Source: Hyaloscypha bicolor E (lineage: Eukaryota; Ascomycota; Leotiomycetes; Helotiales; Hyaloscyphaceae). From it: a DNA stretch of 64,000 nucleotides. The translations under genes were made by a program, and so were the position numbers. The stretch's first letter is position 1. Every line of letters begins with the position of its first letter. Below the pieces are notes generated by a model. That model worked only from the letters and a program-made list of their open reading frames with translations, searched no databases and was not told the origin of the DNA. The stretch is from the NCBI RefSeq assembly GCF_002865645.1, contig NW_020194544.1:208517-272516 (forward strand), written 5' to 3'. This document shows, in pieces, positions 50,890 through 62,028 of this stretch.

Positions 50890-52150
50890 CTCTATTTTAG
50901 ACTCTAGATAGTTCCTAGATATATAACCAAATCTATTATAGTTATAGTACTTGAGATCTAAGGATCCGGGCTTTGGGGTAATAGGCTTATTTATTACTAG
51001 AGTCTTGGGAGCGGGCTTTATATAAGGGGCGCCTTCTGGGCTTGGCTTATCCGTATCTTTATTAGCTTTCTTAAATACCTATTCTTTCTTTTTATAGCAA
51101 GCTCGGATCTACTAGTTATTTATAATATAGTATTATATGAATTCCGTAATATGGATAGCCGGGTTATTATAGTATATAGCTATGGCCTCTTAGAGCTTCC
51201 AGGTAAGCTTATTATTCAGGTTATTCTTAAGGTCCTATAGGTTAATATTTCTGTCTGCTATATATCTCAGGAATAGGGTATAGAACTCCTGAAAAGTCTG
51301 GCCCTTCTTTATAAATAATTCCTTAAATACTTATCGAGTATTATACTTCTTATTCGGGTTACTATATAGCTTCTCTAGATAAGTATATAGTTCCCTAATA
51401 GTCTTATATATATATTAACTATCCTGGTTTAGGCAGGAAGAGATTAGTATAAGGGTATAGCTACCTATATAGCCGGATATATAAATAATCTTAAGGTCCT
51501 TTATTTAATAGGTATTAGAGTTACTATAGAACTTATTCTTAATCTAAACTAATTAATTATTAAAGGTAATACTATCCTTAATTATGCCTTTAAAAGTAAA
51601 AGAGTTAAGGAGTTTAACTAAATATCTATTTTCTAAAGCAGGGGAACCGGTTATTCCGGTAGGCTATATAATAAGCTTCTTAATAATAGCTTTATTCTTT
51701 TATAGGACTTGCTTGATTTCTCTTAGCTAATTCCGATAATTCTTACTATAGGTAAGAATATTATATATTTTTAGAATTAGCTTAATAATTTCTTTATATA
51801 AAGCCTCTGGATTTTAAAATAATTCTTGGAACTTTGCTTTTAATAAGGCAGGTCTCTCTTTTTCCTCTATTCTTTAGAAAAGAATATCTCTTCTATTATA
51901 AATATTAACGGGATACTCGAATCCCTCAGGAAACTTAATAAGAGGCTCTGGTTTACTTTCTGGTAGTATACTAGTAATATCTTATATTATAGCTCCTTCT
52001 AACTTACCTAGTTATTCCGGGACTTGCTTTCTTATAGATCTTCGTTTAGTAATAAGGTTACTAGTTTATTTGCTTACCTGGCCAGTCCAGGGCTTTCTTG
52101 CCTAGTTATTCTAGGGCTTTCTTTTATTCTAATATTAGTTAACCGGTTTA
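50890..52150 (-). pseudogene. gypsy B gag relic
   Basis: The minus strand reads a Gag capsid-like stretch (TIRELYTYLEKLYSNPNKK, KKGQTFQEFYTLFLRY, LKNNLNNKLTWKL) and, near 50900-50980, a decayed zinc knuckle, KYYNYNRFGYISRNY, in which the Cys and His ligands have become Tyr. The plus-strand ORF at 52024-52212 is its shadow. Confidence 0.7.
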
Positions 52151-52251
52151 AGAGTAGCCATAATATATTATATCTATACTTATTAAAAACCGATCGGATA
52201 AGTATTATTTAAATTCTCTATAGGATTAAGAAATAGATAAGCTTTAAATTA

Positions 52252-52511
52252 TATTACGAGTATAAGATCTAGGGCCTAAAAAGTATAGTTAGACTATTTC
52301 TATTTTAATAATTCAAAGCTAAAGAGAGAAAAGGATCCCAAAGAAGCCTCGGATCTAAATAATTATAAGCTATATATAAGCCCATATACTAGCTTAAGCT
52401 CGGGGTCATATATAATAATTAGGTAATTATAGATGCCTTGCTTAGATATTAGATATCTCTCTAGCTCTAGTCTAACCCCTACTAGTACTATATATTATAA
52501 TAACCATAATA
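52252..52511 (-). repeat. gypsy B 5' LTR
   Basis: Partner of 46385-46644. Same length. Confidence 0.9.
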
Positions 52512-54430
52512 GATACCAGATTATAAATACCCTAAATACCCGAAATAGTTCTAGTATTACTAATATTTACGAACTTTCTTTAAATTCGGATATTCTTATA
52601 TAGTATAAAGGAAATACTAGTTAATCTAGTAATTAGGATAGGCTATATAAGCTAGTAGCTATTAATAAAGAGAACTATATACTAGCTTTATTATATAGTA
52701 ATACTATCTTTTACTTAACCTTTATAAAGCCTTTTTATATAGGGGATATTAAGGTTATTACTAATAGTTCTAAACTTGAACCTATTTCCGAACTTTATAA
52801 TAAGACTAAAAATAATATAGATATGATTTCTCTTATTATTCCTGCTATTTTACTAAAGTATAATAGAAAATACCCTTATAAGAACCCGGATTTTACGGTA
52901 TTCTTATAAAATAACGACTTATATAAGAACTCCTATTAAGTTAAAATTACTAGCCTCCTAGAAAAGAATATATTTGAGGTTATTTTCAGATTTCAGATAC
53001 TAAAAAAAATACATATCTTTAACTTCCGGTTTATTAATAAAATTAAGAATAAGGGTATAAAAAAAGAGTTTAAGAAGTTAAGACTAGTTATCCAGGCTTA
53101 TAATAATAGTAAAAAACATATAGTATTAATATAATTATCTACTATTTAATATATTAGCCAGAGAATTATCCTTAGTATTACTATTATAATAATAAATACT
53201 ATAGAACTATATTTATATAATATCTTATAAGCTTATATCTAATTAATAACCTTACTTAATTATAATTTTTATATTAACTTATCTTATAAGCTTATTAGAA
53301 ATCTAAATCTAAATAATAATTTGGTTCTAAAAGTTATAAAACTACTATATAGTATACCGGAAGCTGGAAACTACTAGTTTAAGACTTATTATTTCTATTA
53401 TATTAACGAGCTTTTTATAAAATAGTTAACTTATAACCCTTGCTTTCTCTATAATAAGTAATTCTTCGGAATTATTAGCCTTTAAACTAATAATACCTTA
53501 TTTATTAGAAATAATGATTTTGCGAAAACAGAATAACTAAAGCTCTAAAAGACTAAGTTTTTGGCCAAGAAATATAAATACCTTACTATTAACTATAATC
53601 TCAAGTTTAATAGAGGTATTATTTATACGAATACTACTAGAATTACTTTTATATAAGAATACTAGTATAAAAACCTCCGAATTATTTTTATAAAAAATAT
53701 TATTACTATAAGTAATAGAAGTACTATTTATTAAGATCTCTTTATTAAGAACTAATATATTACCTAATATACTAGAAAAATATATATTATATTAGTCTAT
53801 TAACCAGAAGCTTTATATAACCTATTAATTATTACTTAAGCTATTAAATTCTCGGAAACTAATATAAAGGTACTTAATAAGCGTATTTAATAGCAAATTA
53901 AGAATATTATTAGAGGACTAAGATTCGTAAAGCTAATAAAAGAGTCCTTATATTTAATTGTTTTTATAAACGCTTTATTTATAAATAATAGAGATCTCTT
54001 CTCTTAAATCGGATATATTTTAGTTCTAGTAAATGAAACTAGATATACTAATATTATTTACTAGTTCTTTACTAAATATAAGAGAATTACTAGAAGTATT
54101 CTAGCTTTAGAATTCTATAGTATAGCTTATGGCTTTAATATAGGCGCTTTAGTTAAATCTATAATTAATAGAATACTAGAAATAGAACTATTACTAGTAA
54201 TCTATACGGATTCGAAGTTATTATATAAATGCCTTATTAAATTAGGAACTACTCGAGAAAAGTATCTAATAATTAATATAATATATTTCTATTAAATATA
54301 TAAATAATAAGAGATTACAAAAGTCAAATAAATTAAAAGAGAATTAAATTCTACTAATTCTATAATAAAATCGAAGCTAATAAATGCCCTTAAGTACTTA
54401 ATTAATACGAATATTATATAATTAGATATA
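52512..54430 (+). pseudogene. copia reverse transcriptase and RNase H relic (second part of pol)
   Basis: Continues the frame broken at 46384. It reads DRLYKLVAINKENYILALL, LEKNIFEVI, FNFRFINKIKNKG, KLRLVIQAYNNSKK, LLYSIPEAGNY*FKTYY, then LQTNNTLF with a stop in place of the Gln. That motif is normally TDDT, and both Asp codons are AAT at 53489-53494. RNase H follows with IYTDSKLLYKCLIKLGTTRE and IKRELNSTNSIIKSK, and it is nearly stop-free. Confidence 0.8.
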
Positions 54431-54500
54431 GAGAAATAGGTTAAATATAAATAGGATAAGAAATAAATATATAAGATAAGAAAATATTATAGAAAGAAAA

Positions 54501-54536
54501 GTTATATATAAAAGGCTATAGTCTTTAGTATATAAC
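54501..54536 (-). repeat. 36-bp palindrome, copy in copia copy 2
   Basis: Reads GTTATATATAAAAGGC, TATA, GTCTTTAGTATATAAC, followed by TAAAACCT, the reverse orientation of the family A copy. It lies about 120 bp before the 3' LTR. Confidence 0.8.
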
Positions 54537-54658
54537 TAAAACCTCGGAAGTAATATAGATATATAGAGCGTTTGGGAAATCTGGTATTAGGCCGAATTAG
54601 GGAATTTATATATAATTAGAAAAAGATACTATTTTTTATGTTTTTAGAAAGTTTCTAG

Positions 54659-54958
54659 TATTAGTATAGCTATTTCTTTAGGAGTCATATATATAGTTAC
54701 GGGATACGGGATACGGGATATAGGTAATGAAATATAAGTAATAAGATATAAGATACGGGATATAGTTATATAACCTTATATCCTATTAGTAACTTAACTA
54801 GTAAACTAGACTTCTTTAGGCTTAGCAAATTTAGGGATTATATATTAATACTATAATACTATAATTCCTATTTCTAAATAATAATAACTTTACTAATTAT
54901 ATATAAATAGTATTTTACGACTTATATAATAGTACTATATATTACTAGTAAACTAATA
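54659..54958 (+). repeat. copia copy 2 3' LTR
   Basis: Partner of 42417-42716, 300 bp. Contains three GGGATAC units near 54700. Confidence 0.88.
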
Positions 54959-57550
54959 TTTAATAAAGATATATTATATTAATTATTAGATACTTTTCTT
55001 AAGTAATTTCTAATTTAATAAAATATTTATATAATAACCTTAAATTTATATAAATTATTAATAATAGTTCTATTTCTAATACTTTATTAATTATAGATTT
55101 AATTAAAGTATTTATATTAAAACTATAAGCTATATTATAAAGTTTTAAAGCTAGAATACTTCTAGTAATTCTCTTATATTTAGTAAAAAACTAGTAAATA
55201 ATATTAGTATATTTAGTTCTATTTACTAGAACTAAAATATATTTAATTTAAAAAAAGAGATTTTAATTATTTATAAATAAAGTATTTATAAATAAAGTAT
55301 TTATAAAAATAATTAAATATAAGAACTTCTTTACTAATTTTATAAATCTTAGTTCTTTAATAATATTTTTAATTTACTATTAAATATACTTATTAAATAT
55401 TTTTATATTAGTTTCTAAAGATTTAATAGCTTAAATAATAATTAATAGGCTTTATAAAGCTTCTAGTTAATAGACTAATATAATATATATTTCTCTAATA
55501 TATTAGGTAATATATTAATTTTTAATAAAGAGATTTTAATAAATAGTATTTCTATTATTTATAATAATAATATTTTTTATAGAAATAATTTAGAGGTTTT
55601 TATATTAGTATTTTTATATAAAAGTAATTTTAGTAATATTTATATAAATAATACTTTTATTAAACTTGAGATTATAATTAATAATAAGAAATTTATATTT
55701 TTTAATTAAAAACTTAATTTTATAAAACTTTAATTACTTTATTTTTATAAAATTATTAGTTCTAATAAATAAAGTATTATTAGTTTAAAAATTAATAATT
55801 TTAAAGAACTACTTACTATAAAGGAAATAAGAATTATAAATTAATTATTTTATAAAAAGTTTATTAATATAATAAAAATAATAAATTTTAAACTAGTAAT
55901 TTCTAGTTTCTAATATATTATATAATAGTTTTATAATTTTTAGAATCGAATTATTACTTAGATTTAGCTTTTTAATAAGCTTATAAAATAGATTAATATA
56001 AAAATTATAATTAAATAAGGTTATTAATTAAATATAAATTTATAAAATATTATATAAATATAATTCTATAATATTTATTATTATAATAATAATACTAAAA
56101 ATAATTCTCTAGCTAATATATTAAATAATAGGTAATTATCTTAATATTATATATTTCTTACTATTATTATAAGCTTAGATAACTAGTTTTAATTTTTTAA
56201 ATTCTTTTTTTATATTTTTATTTTTAATTTTATTAATAAACTAGAAATTAAAAATATTTTTTTTTTTAATATCTAAAATCTAGAAATAATTTCAAATATA
56301 TCTTTTTTTAGAAAGCTAGTAATTTTAATTTAATAAGAATATTATAATATTCGGGTTTTTATAAAAGTATTCTTTATAATACTTTAATAAAATAATAGAA
56401 ATAATAAAAGAAATTATATTTATATTATTTTTAGTTTTATTATAAAATTCATAAATAGATTTAAATTCGGAACTATTAGTAATAATCTTAATATTTCTTA
56501 TATAAAAAAGCTTTATAGAAATTAAATAAAAAATAATATTACTATATAATAAAGCTAATATATAATTCTTATTATTAATAGCTACTAGCTTATATAGCTT
56601 ATTTTAATTACTAGATTAACTAGTATTTCTTTTATATTATATAAAAATATCTAAATTTAAAAGAAGTTTATAAATATTAGTAATATTAGAACTATTTTAG
56701 ATATTTAAAATATTTATAATCTAATATCTAGCTTAAAGCTTTTAAATTTCTATTATTATTATTTAAGTATTACTAATTATTATAATATAATTAGTAATAA
56801 AATATTATATTTAGTTATTTAGAATAAAGTATTATAAACTAAAAAAATTAGAATAATATTATTAGATTTAGTAAAATTCTTAATAGCTTTAAAAGCTATT
56901 TAAAATATAATATTCTTATTAATTCTATTAATTTTAGTTATAATAATAAAATAAATATATTAAATTAGGCTATAATAATATTTTATAATTCTAATAAAAT
57001 TATAAGCTTTTATAGAAATAATTTTAATCTTAGTTTTTATAATATTTATAAGCTAAGTAAACTTTTTACTAATAAATTATTTTTTAGTATTTATTATAAT
57101 CTAATTAGAAAAGCCTAAATAAATATTAATTTAATATTATTTTAGAATATTTTAAATATATAATATACTAATATTTTAAAGCTATTAGCTAGTCTAATAT
57201 CTAGTATTTTTATTAATAATATAAAGTAAAAACTTATTAGAAATATAGAAAATATTAATAATAATAAAATAATTAAAGCTAATATTATTTCTTAGATTAA
57301 ACTTAAATTATTTTAGTAATTTTCCGAATTTCTAGTATTATTTATAATATTTTATAAAGCATTTAAAAGCTTTTATATTAATATTATAACTTATTTATTC
57401 TAGTATATTTTAAAGCTTACTAATAAATAAATAACTAAAATAATAATATAAATATTATAATTTAATTTTTATAAAAAAGTAAATATTATAAATAAAGAAT
57501 TCAGAAATAAAGCTTTATAAAATAATATTTTAAAGCAGAAAAAAATATCT

Positions 57551-57652
57551 AAAATATTATATTATAAATATAAAATATTATATTATAAATATAAAATATT
57601 ATAAAATATTATATTATAAATATAAAATATTATATTATAAATATAAAATATT
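57551..57652. repeat. 21-bp tandem repeat, four units and a partial one
   Basis: Unit AAAATATTATATTATAAATA plus T. It lies inside copia copy 3. Copia copy 1 has no such array at the matching place (about 37150). Confidence 0.85.
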
Positions 57653-57950
57653 TATTAGAAATAATAAAATAATTAATAAAATTATTAAAGTAAATTTCTA
57701 GCTTATTTGTATTAGCTAAACTAAATAAAAATAAAGTTTTTATAAGTATAATATAAAATTATATTTATCTAATTAATATTTTTATTATTATAAATCTAAT
57801 ACTAAATCAGGTATTAACTTAATTTTTAATAGTTTTATTAAATTAGATATTATTATTAATTTATTATAAAGCTTAAAATTAATTAGAACTAATAATTAAG
57901 AATCTAAAAGCTCTAGTATTAATTATAACTTTATAAAAATAATAAATATT

Positions 57951-58253
57951 TATTAGTATAGCTATTTCTTTAGAAATTATATATATAATTATAAAATATA
58001 AGATATAAGATATAAGTAATAAATAATAAAATATAAGTAATAGAATATAAGATATAGAATATAGTTATATAACCTTATATCTTATTAGTAATTTAATTAA
58101 TAAACTAGACTTTTTTAGGCTTAGTAGATTTAGGAATTATATATTAATATTATAATATTATAATTTTTATTTCTAAATAATAACTTTACTAATCTTATAT
58201 AATTAATATTTTATAATTATATAATAATATTATATATTTCTAATAAACTAATA
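57951..58253 (+). mobile_element. solo copia LTR
   Basis: A single plus-oriented LTR (TATTAGTATAGC to AAACTAATA) with target duplication ATATT at 57946-57950 and 58254-58258. Copia copy 1 near 37495 shows the empty site. It was most likely left by LTR-LTR recombination of an element inserted in copia copy 3. Confidence 0.88.
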
Positions 58254-60104
58254 ATATTATATCTTAATATATTATTAATTATAAATATCTAAATATCTTT
58301 TATTTATTTAGTAAATTCTAGAATATAGTTTTTATTTATTATTTAATATATAAGAAAAAAAAAAGTTATTTATAAAAGTATTAGTTATAGAAATAATAAA
58401 AATAAAAGCTATAAAAATAGCTAGAAAGCTTTTAATAGAAATAAAATAAAAATTAGAATAATATTTTTTATTTTTTTTTATTTTTATTAATAAGGCTTTA
58501 AAAGTATTATTTACTAGTTTATTTTTATTATTCTTATTAATTTTAATTTTTTTAAATTTAGTATTATATTATATATAAATATTATTAAAATATATATTAA
58601 AATTATAAGTATTTTAAAATCCAAATTAATAAATATTTTTATTTTTAAATTAAGTTTTCTTAGCTTTTTATTTTTCTAATATATATTTTTATAAATAATA
58701 TTTAAATTTCTTATATATAAAATAAGATTTCGGGATATAATTATTATAATTATAGAACTTAAAATAATTATTATAAATTCCAAAATTATAACTAGATTTA
58801 TATTAATAATTTCTAAATAAGTAATAGTTTAAAGAATTTTAAAAATAGTATTATTAATTAATAAAAAAAATCTTACTATTAATTCTTTTTTCTTTTTATA
58901 AATAATAATAAATAATTAGAATTTATTAATAAGTTAGCCGAGATTAGAAAAAGAATCCGAGATTATATATTAGTATACTAGTATATTTTAATAAAAAGTA
59001 ATAATCTTATTATATAAGAATTTAGTATTTTATAAAGCAAGTATTAGTTTATATTATAATTTATATAAGTTATTAATTAGTAATTAGATAAGCTTAAATA
59101 TTATTTTTTTAAAATATTAAGCTATTATAATTATTATTATAATAGTATTTTATTTATCTAAGTTTTAATATTAGAAACTAGGGCTTTTAAAAAAGCTATA
59201 AATATTTATATAAGCCTTTTTATATATATATTAAAAAAGCTAGTTATTATAAAAATAATCTTATATTAGTTTCTTTAATATAATAAAAAAAGTTCTTATT
59301 AATACCTTTTATAAAAGCTTTATATATTAATAAATATTAAGGAAAATAATAAGTTTTTAGTTAAAACTATTATTTATTTTATTATATTTTTATATTTTAA
59401 TATATATTTTTATTATTTCTTTAATTAGCTTTATAATAAAAAAGCTAGCTAAAGAACTATTTAAAAGTAATAGAAATCCGTTATTATTAGCTTTTTATAA
59501 TCTAATATTAATAAAAGTAATTATAAGTAATAAAGAAATATAAATAATAATTAGTTTAGTTTATTAATTTCTTATAATATTAATATTAAGAAATATATAT
59601 AATAAGATAATAAAGTATATATTAAGATCTAGTTTAATAATAATAATATTAGTTATAATTTAGATATATTACTTTTCTTTCTAAATAATATTAATTAAGA
59701 ATTTTATAATAGTAAGTTCTTTATTATTTTATTTAATATAAATACTATTATATTATAAAATAGCTTATAATTTATATAATATATATTAATTTAGATAATT
59801 AAATATTTTAAGATTAAAATTACTAAAGAATTTCTTAAATAATTTCTAGAAATTATTATTAATTAACTTTTTTATTTTATATTAAAATAGTTTAATATTA
59901 AAATAATTTAGAACTTTTTTATTATTATAAATAATTAAATTAATATTATTTTTCTATTTTTCTATTTATATATATCTATTTTATAATTTTATTATACTAA
60001 ATTTCTAGAATTAAGCCTTTTTTAATATATATATAATTTATAATAAAAGAAATTTAAAAATAAGATGGTTTATAATAAGTTTATAAAAAGAATTTAATAA
60101 TAAA

Positions 60105-60350
60105 AGTATTTAGATATCTAGTTTAGATATCTAGTTAAAATACTAGATATCTAATTTAAATACCGAATTAAAATACTAGATATTTAATTATTAAAATATT
60201 AGATATCTAATTTAGATATCTAATTAAGATACTAGATATTTAATTTAGATATTTAATTAAAATACTAGATATCTAATTATTAAGATATTAAATATCTAAT
60301 TTAGATATCTAATTAGAAAACTAGATATTTTAGATATCTAGAGATATTAA
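60105..60350. repeat. GATATC-type minisatellite, long allele
   Basis: More than ten imperfect units built on TTTAGATATCTAATTA in the leader region of copia copy 3. The core AGATATCT is self-complementary. Confidence 0.75.
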
Positions 60351-60919
60351 AAATATTAAAATAAATATTTTATTCTTAAATATTTTATTTATAATAAGAA
60401 ATTTAGAAAATAAAATATTATAATTTCGAGAAAATTTAAAGTTTAAAGAACTCGATTTAATAATAAAATTAAAGTAATAATTAAAGAGTTTTAGGAATAT
60501 ATATAAAATATATATTTTAGAAAAAATATCTTATAAATATAAATATTATATAAATAAAAAAAAAAAATTCTAAAAAAATAATTTTAGAATTAAAAGAAAT
60601 TAGTTTTAAAAAATAAAAAATAATTAATAAAATAATTAATTAAATAACTAACTATTTATTAATTAGTAAGAACTAAAATCTTTTTTCTTAGGCTATTAGA
60701 TATTTTATAAAGTTAATAAGTAATTTCTCTCTTTAATAAAGTAATTATTAGTCTTTAATAAAAGCTAGCTATTTTCTTTTTTAGATTACTAGATATTTTA
60801 TAAAATTAATAAGTAATTTTCTTTTTTAATATAAACTAGTTTAATTTTATTATAAGTTACTAGATATTTCTTTAGCTTAAAGAATTCTATTTTCTAATTT
60901 ATATATATAAACTAATTAG

Positions 60920-61146
60920 TATTAGTTTACTAATAATATATAATATTATTATATAAATATAAAAATATTAATTATATTAATTAGTAAAACTTTTATTTAG
61001 AAATAGGTATTATAATATTATAATATTAATATATAATTCCTAAATTTACTAAGCCTAAAGAAGTTTAGTTTACTAGTTAAATTATTAATAAAATATAAGA
61101 TTATATAATTATATTTTATATTTTATATTTTATAATTATATTAATA
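60920..61146 (-). repeat. copia copy 3 5' LTR, shortened
   Basis: Starts TATTAGTTTACTAA and ends TATTAATA directly before the GCTTT target repeat. About 70 bp near the end are missing. Confidence 0.75.
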
Positions 61147-61303
61147 GCTTTAAATTTAATTAATTATAAACTATATATAAGCCTATATATTAATTTAAGC
61201 TTATAATATATAATATTAATTTATATTTCCGAATTTAATTTTATATATTTAGCTAATTATAATTCAATTCTTATTAGTATTATATATTATAATATTTATA
61301 ATA
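61147..61303 (-). mobile_element. old gypsy B copy, remainder of 5' LTR
   Basis: Completes the LTR interrupted at 41751. TATATAAGCCTATATATTAA parallels TATATAAGCCCATATACTAG in the younger LTR. Ends TTTATAATA. Confidence 0.65.
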
Positions 61304-62028
61304 ATATTTTATAAAATATTTAAAAGCTTTTATATTAATATTATAGTTTATTTATTTTAATATATTTTAGAGCTTATTAATAAATAAATAATTATAATTA
61401 TAATATAAATATTATAATTTGATTTTTATAAAATAATAAAAATTATAAATAAAGAATTTAATAATAAAGCTTTATAATATAATATTTTAAAATAAAAGAA
61501 TATATACAAAATATAAAATATAATATTATAATTATTTTATTAATATTCTTATTATTATAAATTTAATAAGAAATATTAAACTAAATATTATTTTAATTTT
61601 TAATAGTTTTATTAAATTTAATATTATTATTAATTTATTATAAAACTTAAAATTAATTAAAATTAGTAATTAAAAGTTTAAAAATTTAAAAATTCTAATA
61701 AATAGTATATTTTAATATATTATTAATTATAAATTTCTAAATTTCTTTTATTTATTTAATAAATTTTAAAATATAATTATTATTTATTATTTAATATATA
61801 AAAATAAAATAATAAATTTATTAAAATATTAGTTATAAAAAAAATAATAATAAAAATAGCTAAAAAATCTTTAATAAAAATAAAATAAAAATAAAAGTAA
61901 ATTTTTTTTTAATAATAAAGCTTTAAAAAATATTTTATTTAATTTTAATAATATATTATATATAAATATTTTTATTTTTAGAATAATATATATTTTTATA
62001 AATAATATTTAAATTTCTTATATATAAA
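61304..62028 (-). mobile_element. copia fragment (copy 4)
   Basis: Internal copia sequence colinear with about 36950-37950 of copy 1, with deletions. It carries no LTR of its own and is followed by the LTR of the next copia. Confidence 0.65.

Larger units (their letters stand above)
46385..52511 (-). mobile_element. Ty3/gypsy family B, younger copy, full length
   Basis: LTRs of 260 bp (46385-46644 and 52252-52511) begin TATTACG and end CGTAATA or CATAATA. The target duplication GATAC is at 46380-46384 and 52512-52516. A purine tract (AAGGAGGGGAATAA on the minus strand) abuts the left LTR, which is therefore the 3' LTR. Gag and pol read on the minus strand with fewer stops than in any other element here. 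At 6.1 kb it is the least mutated and hence the latest insertion of the nest. Confidence 0.92.
42417..54958 (+). mobile_element. copia copy 2, plus strand, carrying a gypsy insertion
   Basis: LTRs of 300 bp (42417-42716 and 54659-54958) share nearly every base. The target duplication TTTAA is at 42412-42416 and 54959-54963, and the empty site is seen in copia copy 1 near 34580. The interior reads gag, protease, integrase, RT and RNase H in copia order. At 46384 a gypsy B insertion splits integrase from RT. RIP is milder than in copies 1 and 3, so this is a later insertion. Confidence 0.9.
41752..61146 (-). mobile_element. copia copy 3, split by later insertions
   Basis: The left LTR is 41752-42047 and the right LTR is 60920-61146, the latter with an internal deletion near its end. 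The target duplication GCTTT is at 41747-41751 and 61147-61151. Internal sequence 42048-42416 continues at 54959 after copia copy 2, and a solo LTR interrupts it at 57951-58253. Without the insertions the element is about 6.5 kb, colinear with copy 1. Confidence 0.85.

Noticed and set aside
52024..52212. Plus-strand frame of 62 codons
   Set aside because: Antisense shadow of the minus-strand gypsy B gag.
57551..57652. Possible CRISPR-like array
   Set aside because: Units are contiguous without spacers and the genome is eukaryotic; it is a simple tandem repeat.
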